This document shows positions 1-7,450 of a DNA stretch of 10,691 bases, in pieces. The notes beneath the pieces were generated by a model. It saw only the letters and a program-made list of their open reading frames with translations. It made no database searches and had not been told where the DNA came from. The position numbers and the translations under genes are program-made. Positions within the stretch are counted from its first letter, which is position 1, and the number at the start of each line of letters is the position of its first letter. This DNA comes from Candidatus Peregrinibacteria bacterium (GTDB lineage Bacteria; Patescibacteriota; Gracilibacteria; UBA1369): assembly GCA_014729615.1 (NCBI GenBank), contig WJJQ01000041.1, positions 1 to 10,691 on the forward strand. The letters run 5' to 3'.

Positions 1-2
1 AC

Positions 3-92
3 AATGAAAAACCACATTCAGCCCTTAAAGAAGGCAAAATAGACATTGCTCCTTTACAAAAACTAAAATCCTGTCTTATTCAGAAAATATAA
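3..92 (+). CDS. possible 3' end of an unidentified gene (partial at window edge)
   Basis: A frame open from the left edge runs 29 codons to a TAA at 90-92. The peptide reads roughly NEKPHSALKEGKIDIAPLQK followed by LKSCLIQKI. Composition is plausible for coding sequence, but 30 codons without a stop is weak evidence in itself. If real, this is the tail of a gene entering from the left and converging on the remnant at 109-419. The pattern KP-x-SAL-x-EGK also faintly resembles an internal stretch of the same HNH-associated family I suspect for that remnant, so it could be an inverted scrap of it. No function is assigned. Confidence 0.25.
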   Translation, partial: NEKPHSALKEGKIDIAPLQKLKSCLIQKI

Positions 93-108
93 ACAACGCT
101 TGCATTTT

Positions 109-419
109 TCACACGTGCACAGATTTATGCTCTTTTATGGCTTGTTCAAGCGATCTTGATGATAGGTTTTTTGTCATGTGAACCAGTTCCGTTTTTCTTA
201 CCACAACCGTCTGCGTGCAACCTCGGGCAAAAGGCCAATAAATTTTCGGCGTGCTTCCAAGGCGGCTTGTCCATAAAAACGACACTTTTTATATAATTGT
301 TGATCACTCATATTCAAGTAAGTTACAAAATAAGTATCCCCAATTATAGCAGAAAGAAGCCAAAAATCACGCTTTAAAGCTTGCGAACAGCTGTCAAATT
401 GTGTCGCAATAGCCATCAT
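109..419 (-). pseudogene. decayed remnant of an HNH-endonuclease-associated protein
   Basis: On the - strand an ATG at 419 (a second Met follows directly) opens a 73-codon frame ending in TAA at 200-198. Its second half contains SDQQLYKKC, then GQAALEARRKFIGLLPEVARRRL. This resembles the N-terminal region of a family I recall from Peregrinibacteria and related bacteria, where a conserved LYxxCxxxGxxAxxxRRKFxxLLPEVxRRxLY stretch precedes a helical region and an HNH nuclease domain. The reading stops right after RRRLW. Moving to the neighbouring - strand frame (codons from 207) gives KTELVHMTKNLSSRSLEQAI before a TGA at 111-109. That resembles a later part of the same family, so the intervening region and the HNH domain appear deleted. 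An internal Met at 311 could be the original start. This is family recall, not an alignment. The alternative is a small unrelated 73-residue hypothetical protein. Confidence 0.45.
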
Positions 420-541
420 AATATGGCTTTTCTAAGCCTTTTGCGCCACTCGCACTTATCTAAATTCTTCTAAAAACATTGTGTAATCAAAAAACGTGCT
501 CACTGAAATAGACTTAAAATTCTGAACTTCCCATTTCCATA
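420..541. other. non-coding gap upstream of the efflux operon
   Basis: I see no convincing gene here on either strand. A small inverted repeat, GGCTT (425-429) and AAGCC (434-438) with a four-base loop and TTTT after it, could form a weak hairpin, but no + strand gene ends just before it. The rest is AT-rich with no recognisable operator. With the remnant at 109-419 and the doubtful fragment at 3-92, the first ~540 bases appear to carry no functional gene. Confidence 0.5.
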
Positions 542-568
542 TTGACAAACTTGCAATATAGGCATAAT
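542..568 (+). promoter_or_regulatory. probable sigma70-type promoter of the efflux operon
   Basis: A perfect -35 hexamer TTGACA lies at 542-547. The best -10 candidate is CATAAT at 563-568 (5 of 6 matches to TATAAT) with a 15-base spacer, which is shorter than the ideal 17. TAATGT at 565-570 would give 17 bases but matches less well. Transcription would begin near 575, leaving a leader of about 25 bases before the ATG at 599. The TTG that could extend the first gene upstream is part of this -35 box, which argues against its use as a start. Confidence 0.55.
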
Positions 569-598
569 GTTTCGCCTTATATTTTTTGTGTCACACCA

Positions 599-2236
599 AT
601 GAAATACTTAAGAACACTTACATACCTAACGTTGGCGGTTTTTTTATTGTCAGCATGCAGTGATCAAAACTCAAACGCGGAAACTAATGTCGAAAACGAG
701 TCGGTACAAAACGAAAAAAATACAGAAACAATTTCGGTTACGGTTCAAAGCCCCGCTGATCAACAGGCAGTAATGTTGAATTTAACGGGGACCGTGGAAT
801 CTAACGCGCAAGTAAGTGTATTTCCATCCACGAGTGGAGAAGTGAAACAAGTTAATGCGCAAACAGGTGATTTTGTTGAAAAAGGTGATGTGTTGATCGT
901 TCTGGGTGGCACAAACGGTAATGATCATCCCAATGAAAAACAATATGAAATTGCATTGGCAAACTACAATTCCGCCAAAACAGGGTATGAAAATACAATA
1001 GCCAGCATGGAATCCGCGGTAAAAATGGCTGAACTTCAACTTGAAAGCGCAAAAAATCAAACCGCCGCAAGTTACATTGATTTAGCCGAATTCGGGTATA
1101 CCTCCCAGGCTATGCGGGGCAGTATTGGTTTGTCTAGATCCAGTCTTGATGAAACTGTAATTATGAATGAAAGGGGTTTAAATAATATAGATGATTCATT
1201 AGAGGACCTTGATGAGGCTTTGGATGACCTGTACGAAACACGTCGTGATACCATAGATGAATTGCAGGATCAGCTTGATGAAACAACTGACCCGGCGGCC
1301 CGGACTGCAATCGAAGAGCAAATGAAATCGACAGCATCCACTTTTAAAACGCAAATTGATGAACTAAACAATCAAGTCGATCAACTGGAAAACAGTTTCG
1401 ATAGCACCAGATCGCAGGGAATTTTGGCTGAAAATCAGCTTATGTCGCAATTAAACCAATTGCAGAGTCAGCATAGATCTGTACTTGTTGGAAAGGATAA
1501 GCTGGTTACCAGCATGGGTTTAAATGAATCCGACATGTCTTCCGATCCTGTAAGATTAGCAATTGAAGGTGTAAATTCGTCCAAAGCGCAAGCAAACAGT
1601 GCAATTTCGGGAGCAAAAACCCAATTGGAAATAGCCGAATTGAATTTGGAAATGGCAAGAGATCAACAAAAAAACTTATTGGTGCTTGCACCGGTATCAG
1701 GGAAAGTCAGCAATATCGACGTAAATACGGGCGATATTGTTTCACCGCAAACAATGCTTACAAGAATCGTAAACGATGGTGCTTATTTTGCAAAAGTCAG
1801 TGTAAGCAATGACGATGCAAATAAAATTGAAAGAGATGATAAAGCACAAGTATTAATCGGTGGCAAATATGTAAGTGTACCGGTCAGAAGCATTGATCCG
1901 ATTGCCGATCGGCAAACAAGATTGGTGAAAGTTACTATACAGTTGCCGCAGATAGGATTCAGAGCAAATCAAACTGTTGAAATTAAACTGCCGATTAATC
2001 CCGCCAGTGCGGAAAATGGTGGAATATATGTTCCACTTGATGCTGTAACCATCGGCACACAAAATACTTATGTTTTTGTCGTGGAAGACGGTAAAGCTCA
2101 TAAAGTTAACGTGGAATTGGGTGAAATCAGCGGAGACCTTGTTGAAATAAAAAGTGGATTAACAGAAGATGCGCAATTGGTTGTTGAGGGATCAAGAGAT
2201 CTTGTTGAAAACGCGAACGTATCTGTAACTAATTAA
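599..2236 (+). CDS. RND efflux adaptor (membrane-fusion lipoprotein, HlyD/AcrA type)
   Basis: Predicted to be 545 residues. It is the envelope-side adaptor of an RND exporter, lipid-anchored to the outer face of the cytoplasmic membrane. Residues 1-20 form a lipoprotein signal peptide: positive start, hydrophobic core, lipobox LSAC with Cys20. A low-complexity linker follows. The first half of the lipoyl-like domain (about 70-103, with SGEVKQVNAQTGDFVEKGD) is followed by a long helical region (about 115-358), then the second lipoyl half (361-392, LAPVSGKVSNIDVNTGDIV), a beta-barrel (about 395-465) and a membrane-proximal domain (about 476-545). I chose ATG 599 over the in-frame TTG at 542 because the signal peptide begins there and the upstream start overlaps the -35 box. 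No Shine-Dalgarno is visible. The helical region is longer than AcrA's. The permease gene starts one base after the stop, so the two are surely co-translated. Family confidence is high; the substrate cannot be read. Confidence 0.92.
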   Translation: MKYLRTLTYLTLAVFLLSACSDQNSNAETNVENESVQNEKNTETISVTVQSPADQQAVMLNLTGTVESNAQVSVFPSTSGEVKQVNAQTGDFVEKGDVLIVLGGTNGNDHPNEKQYEIALANYNSAKTGYENTIASMESAVKMAELQLESAKNQTAASYIDLAEFGYTSQAMRGSIGLSRSSLDETVIMNERGLNNIDDSLEDLDEALDDLYETRRDTIDELQDQLDETTDPAARTAIEEQMKSTASTFKTQIDELNNQVDQLENSFDSTRSQGILAENQLMSQLNQLQSQHRSVLVGKDKLVTSMGLNESDMSSDPVRLAIEGVNSSKAQANSAISGAKTQLEIAELNLEMARDQQKNLLVLAPVSGKVSNIDVNTGDIVSPQTMLTRIVNDGAYFAKVSVSNDDANKIERDDKAQVLIGGKYVSVPVRSIDPIADRQTRLVKVTIQLPQIGFRANQTVEIKLPINPASAENGGIYVPLDAVTIGTQNTYVFVVEDGKAHKVNVELGEISGDLVEIKSGLTEDAQLVVEGSRDLVENANVSVTN

Positions 2237-2237
2237 A

Positions 2238-5200
2238 ATGCCCGCAAAGAAAAAACAATCGACAGATTCTATTTATCTGGATCAACTTGAGTATCATCGC
2301 AGAGATTCAAAAGCTTGGATTAACTTTTTTATTTCGAACTTTAAGGTCGTTGCGTTAATCATTGTCGGTATTATTGCCTGGGGTTTCTATTCGTTAATGC
2401 AATTGCCGCTTGAATCTGATCCTGAAGTTGAAATTCCTTTCGCAATCGTATCGGTGGGATTACCGGGCGCGTCACCCAGTGATGTTGAAGAATTGGTTAT
2501 TAAAGAAGTGGAACCGGAAATTGCAAATGTAAGCGGTATTAAAGAAATCCGATCGACAGCAACTGACTCTGTGGGAATAATGGCGGTGGAATTTCGAGCC
2601 GAAGAGGAATTGGCTCCGGCGATTCGTCGTTTACGAGATGCCGTGGAAACAGCCCGAACCAATCTGCCGGAGGACGCAAGTGATCCTGTAGTTAATGAGG
2701 TAAGTGCTAATGACTCTCCTGTATGGACTGTCGTGGTTACCGGACCATATGACAATTTCACAATGAGACATTATGCGGACCTGGTAAAAGAAGCACTGGA
2801 AAAAGAACCCGGAGCAAATGAAGTTTCGATTGCCGGTGGTGATTTGAAACAATTTAATGTCAGTTATGATCCAAACAAACTTGAATCGGTAAATTTAAGC
2901 GCGGGTTTTGTAAACAATGTAATCCGGTCAGGCAATTTTACTTTGCCGATAGGCACCTTAAACATTTCAAATTATAATTATTCATTGCGCGCGGAAAATG
3001 AATTTTCAAATACTAATGAATTACGTCAATTACCCATTGCCTACAGAAACAGTCAAATAATCAGATTGAAAGATGTTGCGACGGTTTTGGAAAAAGCCGA
3101 AGAAAGAAATGTATTTACAACTTTTTCTTTTGAGGGGTCAAAGCCCGAAACGGCGGTTACTCTAAATGTAACAAAAAAAGTCGGCTTTTCGATAATCGCT
3201 TTAATTGATAACGGGAAAGCACGAATAGAGAATTTAAAAGGGACGGTTTTACCGGACGATGTAAAAGTTGAAACAACATTGGACGTTTCCGATTTTATTA
3301 GAGACGATATTTCACGCCTTTCACGAGATGGACTTACGACCATGCTTTTAGTGGCATTTATGGTTCTTTTGTTTGTAGGCTTAAAAGAGGCATTTATGGC
3401 GGGGATTCTGGCCATTCCGTTATCGTTCGGCATTGCGTTTGGAATAATGAATCTTGTTGGAATTTCCATAAATTTTCTTTCACTTTTTTCATTAATTCTT
3501 TCGCTCGGACTATTGGTGGATGACGCCATTGTGGTGGTGCAGGCATCCAAACAATATCTTGCTACCGGTAAATTTACGCCGGAACAAGCTCTTTTGCTCG
3601 TTTTTAAAGATTATAAATATTTATTACTTGTTACGACTTTAACAACGATTTCCGCGTTTTTCCCTTTAGTGCTGGCAACCGGTATTATAGGAAGATTTAT
3701 TTTTTCAATCCCCGTTACCGTAACTGCAACTTTGGCGGCATCTACATTTGTTGCTGTCATAATAAATATGCCATTAGCAGTTGCGCTTGAAAGATATTTA
3801 CCAAGAAGAGCGTTATTTAAATGGGTACTTGTAATTTTAGCTATAATAACATTGGCAATGATTCCGTTTGGAGCTTTAAACAGCCTGGGCGGTGCCATTG
3901 TTTTTGCCATTTTATTGGGTTTAATTATCGGATCATTGATCTGGTACAGAATGTCTCTTAGACAAAAATTGATAGAAAATGAAGAAGTTATGATTGACGA
4001 AATGGCAAATCCGGAAAAAATAAAAGAAAGAATCAGAAAAAGATATCATCTTGATGACAGCGATAAAACTTGGAGCAAAAAACTGACCACGGGTGTAATA
4101 AAATTGGCTAAAATTTTGCCATTTTATGAAAGATTAATACGGGGGCTAATGAGAAAAAAAAGACGTACATTCATATTTCTTTTGTTTACCCTCATTTTAT
4201 TTGCGGGAGCGGTCGCGTTACCCGTAACCGGACTTTTAAAGTCAGACTTTTTGTCTCCACAGGATTATGAGTATCTTTATGTGAATATTGAGGGGCCTCC
4301 GGGAATGGTTGTGGAACAAACAGGTAAGGTAGCCGATAAGGTGGAAAAAATATTAATTGAAGAACCTACAATTAAAAGTTTTACGCGAATTGTGGGTAGT
4401 GAGGGAATTGACTTACAATCTTTTGGGGGCGGAAGTGGCACTAACAACTCCAATAAAGCTCAATTTGCCATAAATTTGTATCCACTTGAAGAAAGACCCG
4501 CAAGTCCGAACGGCGAGGTTGAAAAAAGTTTTGAGATCGGTCCAAGGTTAAGACAGCTGGTTTCACAGGTGGAAGGAGCTAATGTAGAATTGGTTGAATT
4601 GCAAGGCGGCCCACCATCGGGAGCCGATTTCGAGGTGCGATTACTTGGTGATAATTTACAAGAACTTGAAAAATGGGCGGATGAATTGAAGTCGATTCTT
4701 ACTGATATTCCGGGAACCGTAAATGAATCTACATCATTAACCGTCAGTCCGGGTGAATTCACTTTCAAATTAAAACAAGATAAATTGACAATGAATGGCC
4801 TTAGTTCCGGGGAAGTCGCATCTACCCTGCGTCTAGCTCTTTATGGCCTGGAAGTGACAGAATTGATTAAAGATGATGAAAATATAATTGTTTGGGCTCA
4901 ATTTGATGAAGAAAAAATTCCGACTATAAATGCAATCGAAAATCTTACATTGGTTAACAATATGGGGGGTAAATATCGCCTCGGAGATGTTGCCGATGTT
5001 GAATTAGGCTCTTCCTTATCGGTTATCAACAGACTGGATCAAAAGAGAGTTGTTGCCGTTACAGCGGCCGTGGAAGCACCGGCATTACCAAACGAAGTAT
5101 TAATGGAATTTCAGGAAAAAGCCGGACAGCTTGATTTGCCATCAGACATTGAAATTAAATATGGAGGACAAAATGAAACAAATGAAGAATCAATCATTTC

Positions 5201-5726
5201 AATTTTATACGCGATGATTTTGTCGATGTTTTTAATTATTTCGATTCTGGTGATTCAATATAATTCTTTCGGTAAAGCCGTCTTGGTTCTGGCCACTATT
5301 CCTCTGGCAATAACAGGTGTATTTTACGGCTTATGGATTACAGGATTTACATTGTCATTCCCGGCTTTAATCGGAATTTTGGCATTGTTCGGAATTGTGG
5401 TTAAAAATGCGTTGATTCTTGTTGACAAAATCAATCTAAATCAAAAAATCGGTATTGAGTTTGTGGAATCGATTGTGGATGCCGCCAAATCTCGTTTGGA
5501 AGCCATTTACTTAACAACTTTCAGCACGGTAATTGGTATGATTCCACTGGCCTTAGGTGGCAGTACCTGGTCAGATGTGGCGGTTTCGTTAATTTTCGGT
5601 CTTGCCGTTTCCACATTTTTAACACTTTTCGTTATACCGATTTTGTACCACTTGCTTTTCAGAAGAGAAGCTTCAAAAGAAGCAAAACTGAGAGAATTGA
5701 GAGCGGTTTACGAAAGCCGGGATTAA
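2238..5726 (+). CDS. RND-family efflux permease (HAE1/AcrB-like)
   Basis: 1162 residues; a proton-driven inner-membrane exporter partnered with the adaptor just upstream. The layout is the duplicated RND fold: TM1 (about 35-56), a large external domain (about 57-360), TM2-TM6 (about 365-518), TM7 (about 643-666), a second external domain (about 667-983) and TM8-TM12 (about 984-1141). The proton-relay residues are kept: Asp428-Asp429 in GLLVDDAIVVV of TM4 and Lys1056 in GIVVKNALILV of TM10, matching AcrB D407/D408 and K940. After the Asp pair the usual ENV is replaced by QAS. Residues 524-570 contain two further hydrophobic stretches, then a charged cytoplasmic segment (about 571-640), so 14 membrane helices are predicted rather than 12. 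That also accounts for the length above the usual ~1030-1050. The start follows the adaptor's TAA by one base, implying translational coupling. Substrate is unknown; drugs, dyes or lipids are possible. Confidence 0.93.
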   Translation: MPAKKKQSTDSIYLDQLEYHRRDSKAWINFFISNFKVVALIIVGIIAWGFYSLMQLPLESDPEVEIPFAIVSVGLPGASPSDVEELVIKEVEPEIANVSGIKEIRSTATDSVGIMAVEFRAEEELAPAIRRLRDAVETARTNLPEDASDPVVNEVSANDSPVWTVVVTGPYDNFTMRHYADLVKEALEKEPGANEVSIAGGDLKQFNVSYDPNKLESVNLSAGFVNNVIRSGNFTLPIGTLNISNYNYSLRAENEFSNTNELRQLPIAYRNSQIIRLKDVATVLEKAEERNVFTTFSFEGSKPETAVTLNVTKKVGFSIIALIDNGKARIENLKGTVLPDDVKVETTLDVSDFIRDDISRLSRDGLTTMLLVAFMVLLFVGLKEAFMAGILAIPLSFGIAFGIMNLVGISINFLSLFSLILSLGLLVDDAIVVVQASKQYLATGKFTPEQALLLVFKDYKYLLLVTTLTTISAFFPLVLATGIIGRFIFSIPVTVTATLAASTFVAVIINMPLAVALERYLPRRALFKWVLVILAIITLAMIPFGALNSLGGAIVFAILLGLIIGSLIWYRMSLRQKLIENEEVMIDEMANPEKIKERIRKRYHLDDSDKTWSKKLTTGVIKLAKILPFYERLIRGLMRKKRRTFIFLLFTLILFAGAVALPVTGLLKSDFLSPQDYEYLYVNIEGPPGMVVEQTGKVADKVEKILIEEPTIKSFTRIVGSEGIDLQSFGGGSGTNNSNKAQFAINLYPLEERPASPNGEVEKSFEIGPRLRQLVSQVEGANVELVELQGGPPSGADFEVRLLGDNLQELEKWADELKSILTDIPGTVNESTSLTVSPGEFTFKLKQDKLTMNGLSSGEVASTLRLALYGLEVTELIKDDENIIVWAQFDEEKIPTINAIENLTLVNNMGGKYRLGDVADVELGSSLSVINRLDQKRVVAVTAAVEAPALPNEVLMEFQEKAGQLDLPSDIEIKYGGQNETNEESIISILYAMILSMFLIISILVIQYNSFGKAVLVLATIPLAITGVFYGLWITGFTLSFPALIGILALFGIVVKNALILVDKINLNQKIGIEFVESIVDAAKSRLEAIYLTTFSTVIGMIPLALGGSTWSDVAVSLIFGLAVSTFLTLFVIPILYHLLFRREASKEAKLRELRAVYESRD

Positions 5727-5882
5727 TTTTTGAGCAGAGGGTATCTTGACCACTAGCATAATTTATATATTTTTTCTATAAACCGTGCCAGTGTTTGAAA
5801 GCGTCTGTGTATTGGGCGGCTTTACTTTGTTGTCGATTTTTGTTAAAATATAAGGATTAAAAATATCAAAACCAAAAAAAAC
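5727..5882. other. intergenic boundary between efflux and pilus operons
   Basis: This 156-base gap is the largest between complete genes here and should be the transcription boundary. It has no convincing ORF. An AT-only inverted repeat, TTTATA (5762-5767) and TATAAA (5777-5782), is too weak to call a terminator, and no GC-rich hairpin with a T-run is visible after the permease gene. The right end holds the candidate promoter for the pilus genes. Confidence 0.6.
5821..5849 (+). promoter_or_regulatory. candidate promoter of the type IV pilus operon
   Basis: TTTACT at 5821-5826 (4 of 6 matches to TTGACA) is 17 bases from TAAAAT at 5844-5849 (5 of 6 to TATAAT). A start near 5856 would leave an A-rich leader of about 26 bases, nearly the same length as for the efflux operon. 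An overlapping alternative is TTGTTG (5827-5832) with TATAAG (5849-5854) at 16 bases. No operator-like palindrome is visible. Confidence 0.4.
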
Positions 5883-7424
5883 ATGCCTGAAAACAACACA
5901 CAAGCATCAAACGATGCTCAAAAGACAAATAATTCATCGGACATTTCGTTGAAAATGATAGGTACGGACGCTCCTGAAAAAAAACAGGAAGCCTCTTCTA
6001 CTGCGCCGGCGACTCCGACTCCGACCGCGACTGCGACGAAAACCAAGCCTGCCGAAAAACCTGTGGAGCCGGCAAAATCCGCAACCACTGAAGACAAAAA
6101 AGAGGCGGGGCCAATTACATTTAAAAATATTTTCAATCAAAAAGAAGAAGGACCGGCCAAAGATACGAAAATGATCAAGTCTGTTCTTTCAAAAAAAACA
6201 CAGGCTCCTCAAGTGAAAAAAATTCTTGGAGCGGCACCGACTCTGTCTAAAGACCTTGCTCAGGAAAAAGAAATAAAAGAAAAGAAAAAGCTAAGGTCAC
6301 TGCAAACTATTTTTACAATCCTTTTTCTGGCCGGTCTTGTCATGGCGGGATTTTTCTTTACACAATTATCACCTTCTTTCGACCTGTTCGGGCCTAATTT
6401 AACCGCTCAACTTACAGATGTGAACAAAAGTTTAAGAAGCGTGCAAACAAATGTAAATAAATTCAGATATTTGGCGGCACAACTTGAACTGAATAATTTC
6501 AGTTTTGAAGCTGACACATATTTGGCAAAAACATCAAAACTATCTACCGTTACCAGCGGAACTGAAAAACAGCTTTTAGAGGCAGGTGCCTTGGCCAGCG
6601 CCGAGGTAATGCCGCAATATATTGATAATGCAAAGGAGTATTTGAATCCAGGCATAGTAATTGAAACAACCAGGTCAAAAGCAGAAGAAGAAGTAACGCC
6701 GCAAGAAGAACAAACAAATTTCGAACAGTCTCTAAAAGAAGCATTAACTGCTGACAGAAGACGTATTACTTCGGAAGGATCATTAGACGAATCAAATAGA
6801 GAAGAGCTTAGAATTATTGATAACACGCTAAAACTTGTAGGCAACAATTCATTGATCGGCACAATTAAAGGTGTTAACACCGAACAATTGGGTGAGGATT
6901 TAAACAATTATATTGAAGAGCCCGATGTAGGTACACGGGATACAATACAAAATCTTGTTTCAACTTTATTGGGTTCAACCAAGAGTGAAATTGCCACCAT
7001 CGCGTCAATTAAAACAGATAGAATTTTGTGGTCCGACATAATTGATCGTATCGCGGAAGTAACTGAAAAGGTTGAGCTGGAACACATCAGCCGCGGTTTA
7101 AGTGACGTTAAAGATGGAATTTTTTATTCCGGATATGACTTTGAAACAGACACGAACAAAATTGTGTTATCCGGTAGCAATAAAACCAGTACAGGTGAAA
7201 ACTTTTCCATTATCAGTAATTTAATTGACGCATTGGAAGATTCTCCTTTCTTTGAAAACGTTGAAATGCGATCATTCGCCAAGAGCGGTTCATATTCCGA
7301 TGGGTTTGATTCAACATTTAAAATTAATCTTGAATTACAAAAAGATGGTTTTTCGGAAGACGATGAACCGATCGCACTAAACAGTCCTCTTCAAAAAGAT
7401 GAAGACGGAGTTAAACGTTCATAA
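5883..7424 (+). CDS. pilN: PilN-like type IV pilus alignment protein, enlarged
   Basis: 513 residues; a bitopic membrane protein predicted to pair with the PilO-like product of the next gene in the pilus alignment subcomplex. Residues 1-137 are cytoplasmic, Pro/Ala/Thr/Lys-rich and probably disordered. One transmembrane helix lies at about 138-162 after KEKKKLRSL. The first envelope-side region (about 175-375) is largely helical and has no domain I recognise. The C-terminal part (about 379-486) matches the PilN ferredoxin-like pattern: ILWSDIIDRIAEVTEK, then IVLSGSNKTSTGENFSIISN and LEDSPFFENVEMRSF, ending in a strand FKINLEL. Standard PilN is around 180-220 residues with an N-terminal NLLP motif for binding PilM; I see no such motif here. 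The ATG follows an A-rich stretch without Shine-Dalgarno. The PilN call rests on the C-terminal fold pattern and on gene order before pilO, pilB and pilC. A general fimbrial-assembly (GspL-C/PilN class) protein is the cautious alternative. Confidence 0.75.
   Translation: MPENNTQASNDAQKTNNSSDISLKMIGTDAPEKKQEASSTAPATPTPTATATKTKPAEKPVEPAKSATTEDKKEAGPITFKNIFNQKEEGPAKDTKMIKSVLSKKTQAPQVKKILGAAPTLSKDLAQEKEIKEKKKLRSLQTIFTILFLAGLVMAGFFFTQLSPSFDLFGPNLTAQLTDVNKSLRSVQTNVNKFRYLAAQLELNNFSFEADTYLAKTSKLSTVTSGTEKQLLEAGALASAEVMPQYIDNAKEYLNPGIVIETTRSKAEEEVTPQEEQTNFEQSLKEALTADRRRITSEGSLDESNREELRIIDNTLKLVGNNSLIGTIKGVNTEQLGEDLNNYIEEPDVGTRDTIQNLVSTLLGSTKSEIATIASIKTDRILWSDIIDRIAEVTEKVELEHISRGLSDVKDGIFYSGYDFETDTNKIVLSGSNKTSTGENFSIISNLIDALEDSPFFENVEMRSFAKSGSYSDGFDSTFKINLELQKDGFSEDDEPIALNSPLQKDEDGVKRS
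6009..6038 (+). repeat. hexanucleotide direct repeat coding for Pro/Thr/Ala
   Basis: Five imperfect six-base units of the form (c/g)cgac(t/c/g) encode alternating Ala/Pro and Thr in the disordered cytoplasmic N-terminus of the PilN-like protein (residues 43-52). The tract is GC-rich compared with its surroundings. Such tracts can change length by slippage; in-frame hexamer changes would leave the gene open. Confidence 0.6.
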
Positions 7425-7450
7425 AAAAATAAAAATTAAACCAACACAAA

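Noticed and set aside
425..442. GGCTT/AAGCC hairpin followed by TTTT, as a terminator
   Set aside because: The stem is only five pairs and no + strand gene ends nearby.
3053..3910. Long - strand frames (165 and 99 codons) opposite the permease gene
   Set aside because: They mirror codon bias of the RND gene and have no recognisable motifs or start context.
5746..5771. TTGACC with TATATT as a second promoter before the pilus operon
   Set aside because: The spacer is 14 bases, too short, and the AT-rich sequence will give chance -10 matches.
5762..5782. TTTATA/TATAAA inverted repeat as terminator of the efflux operon
   Set aside because: The stem is AT-only, six pairs, and has no T-run directly after it.
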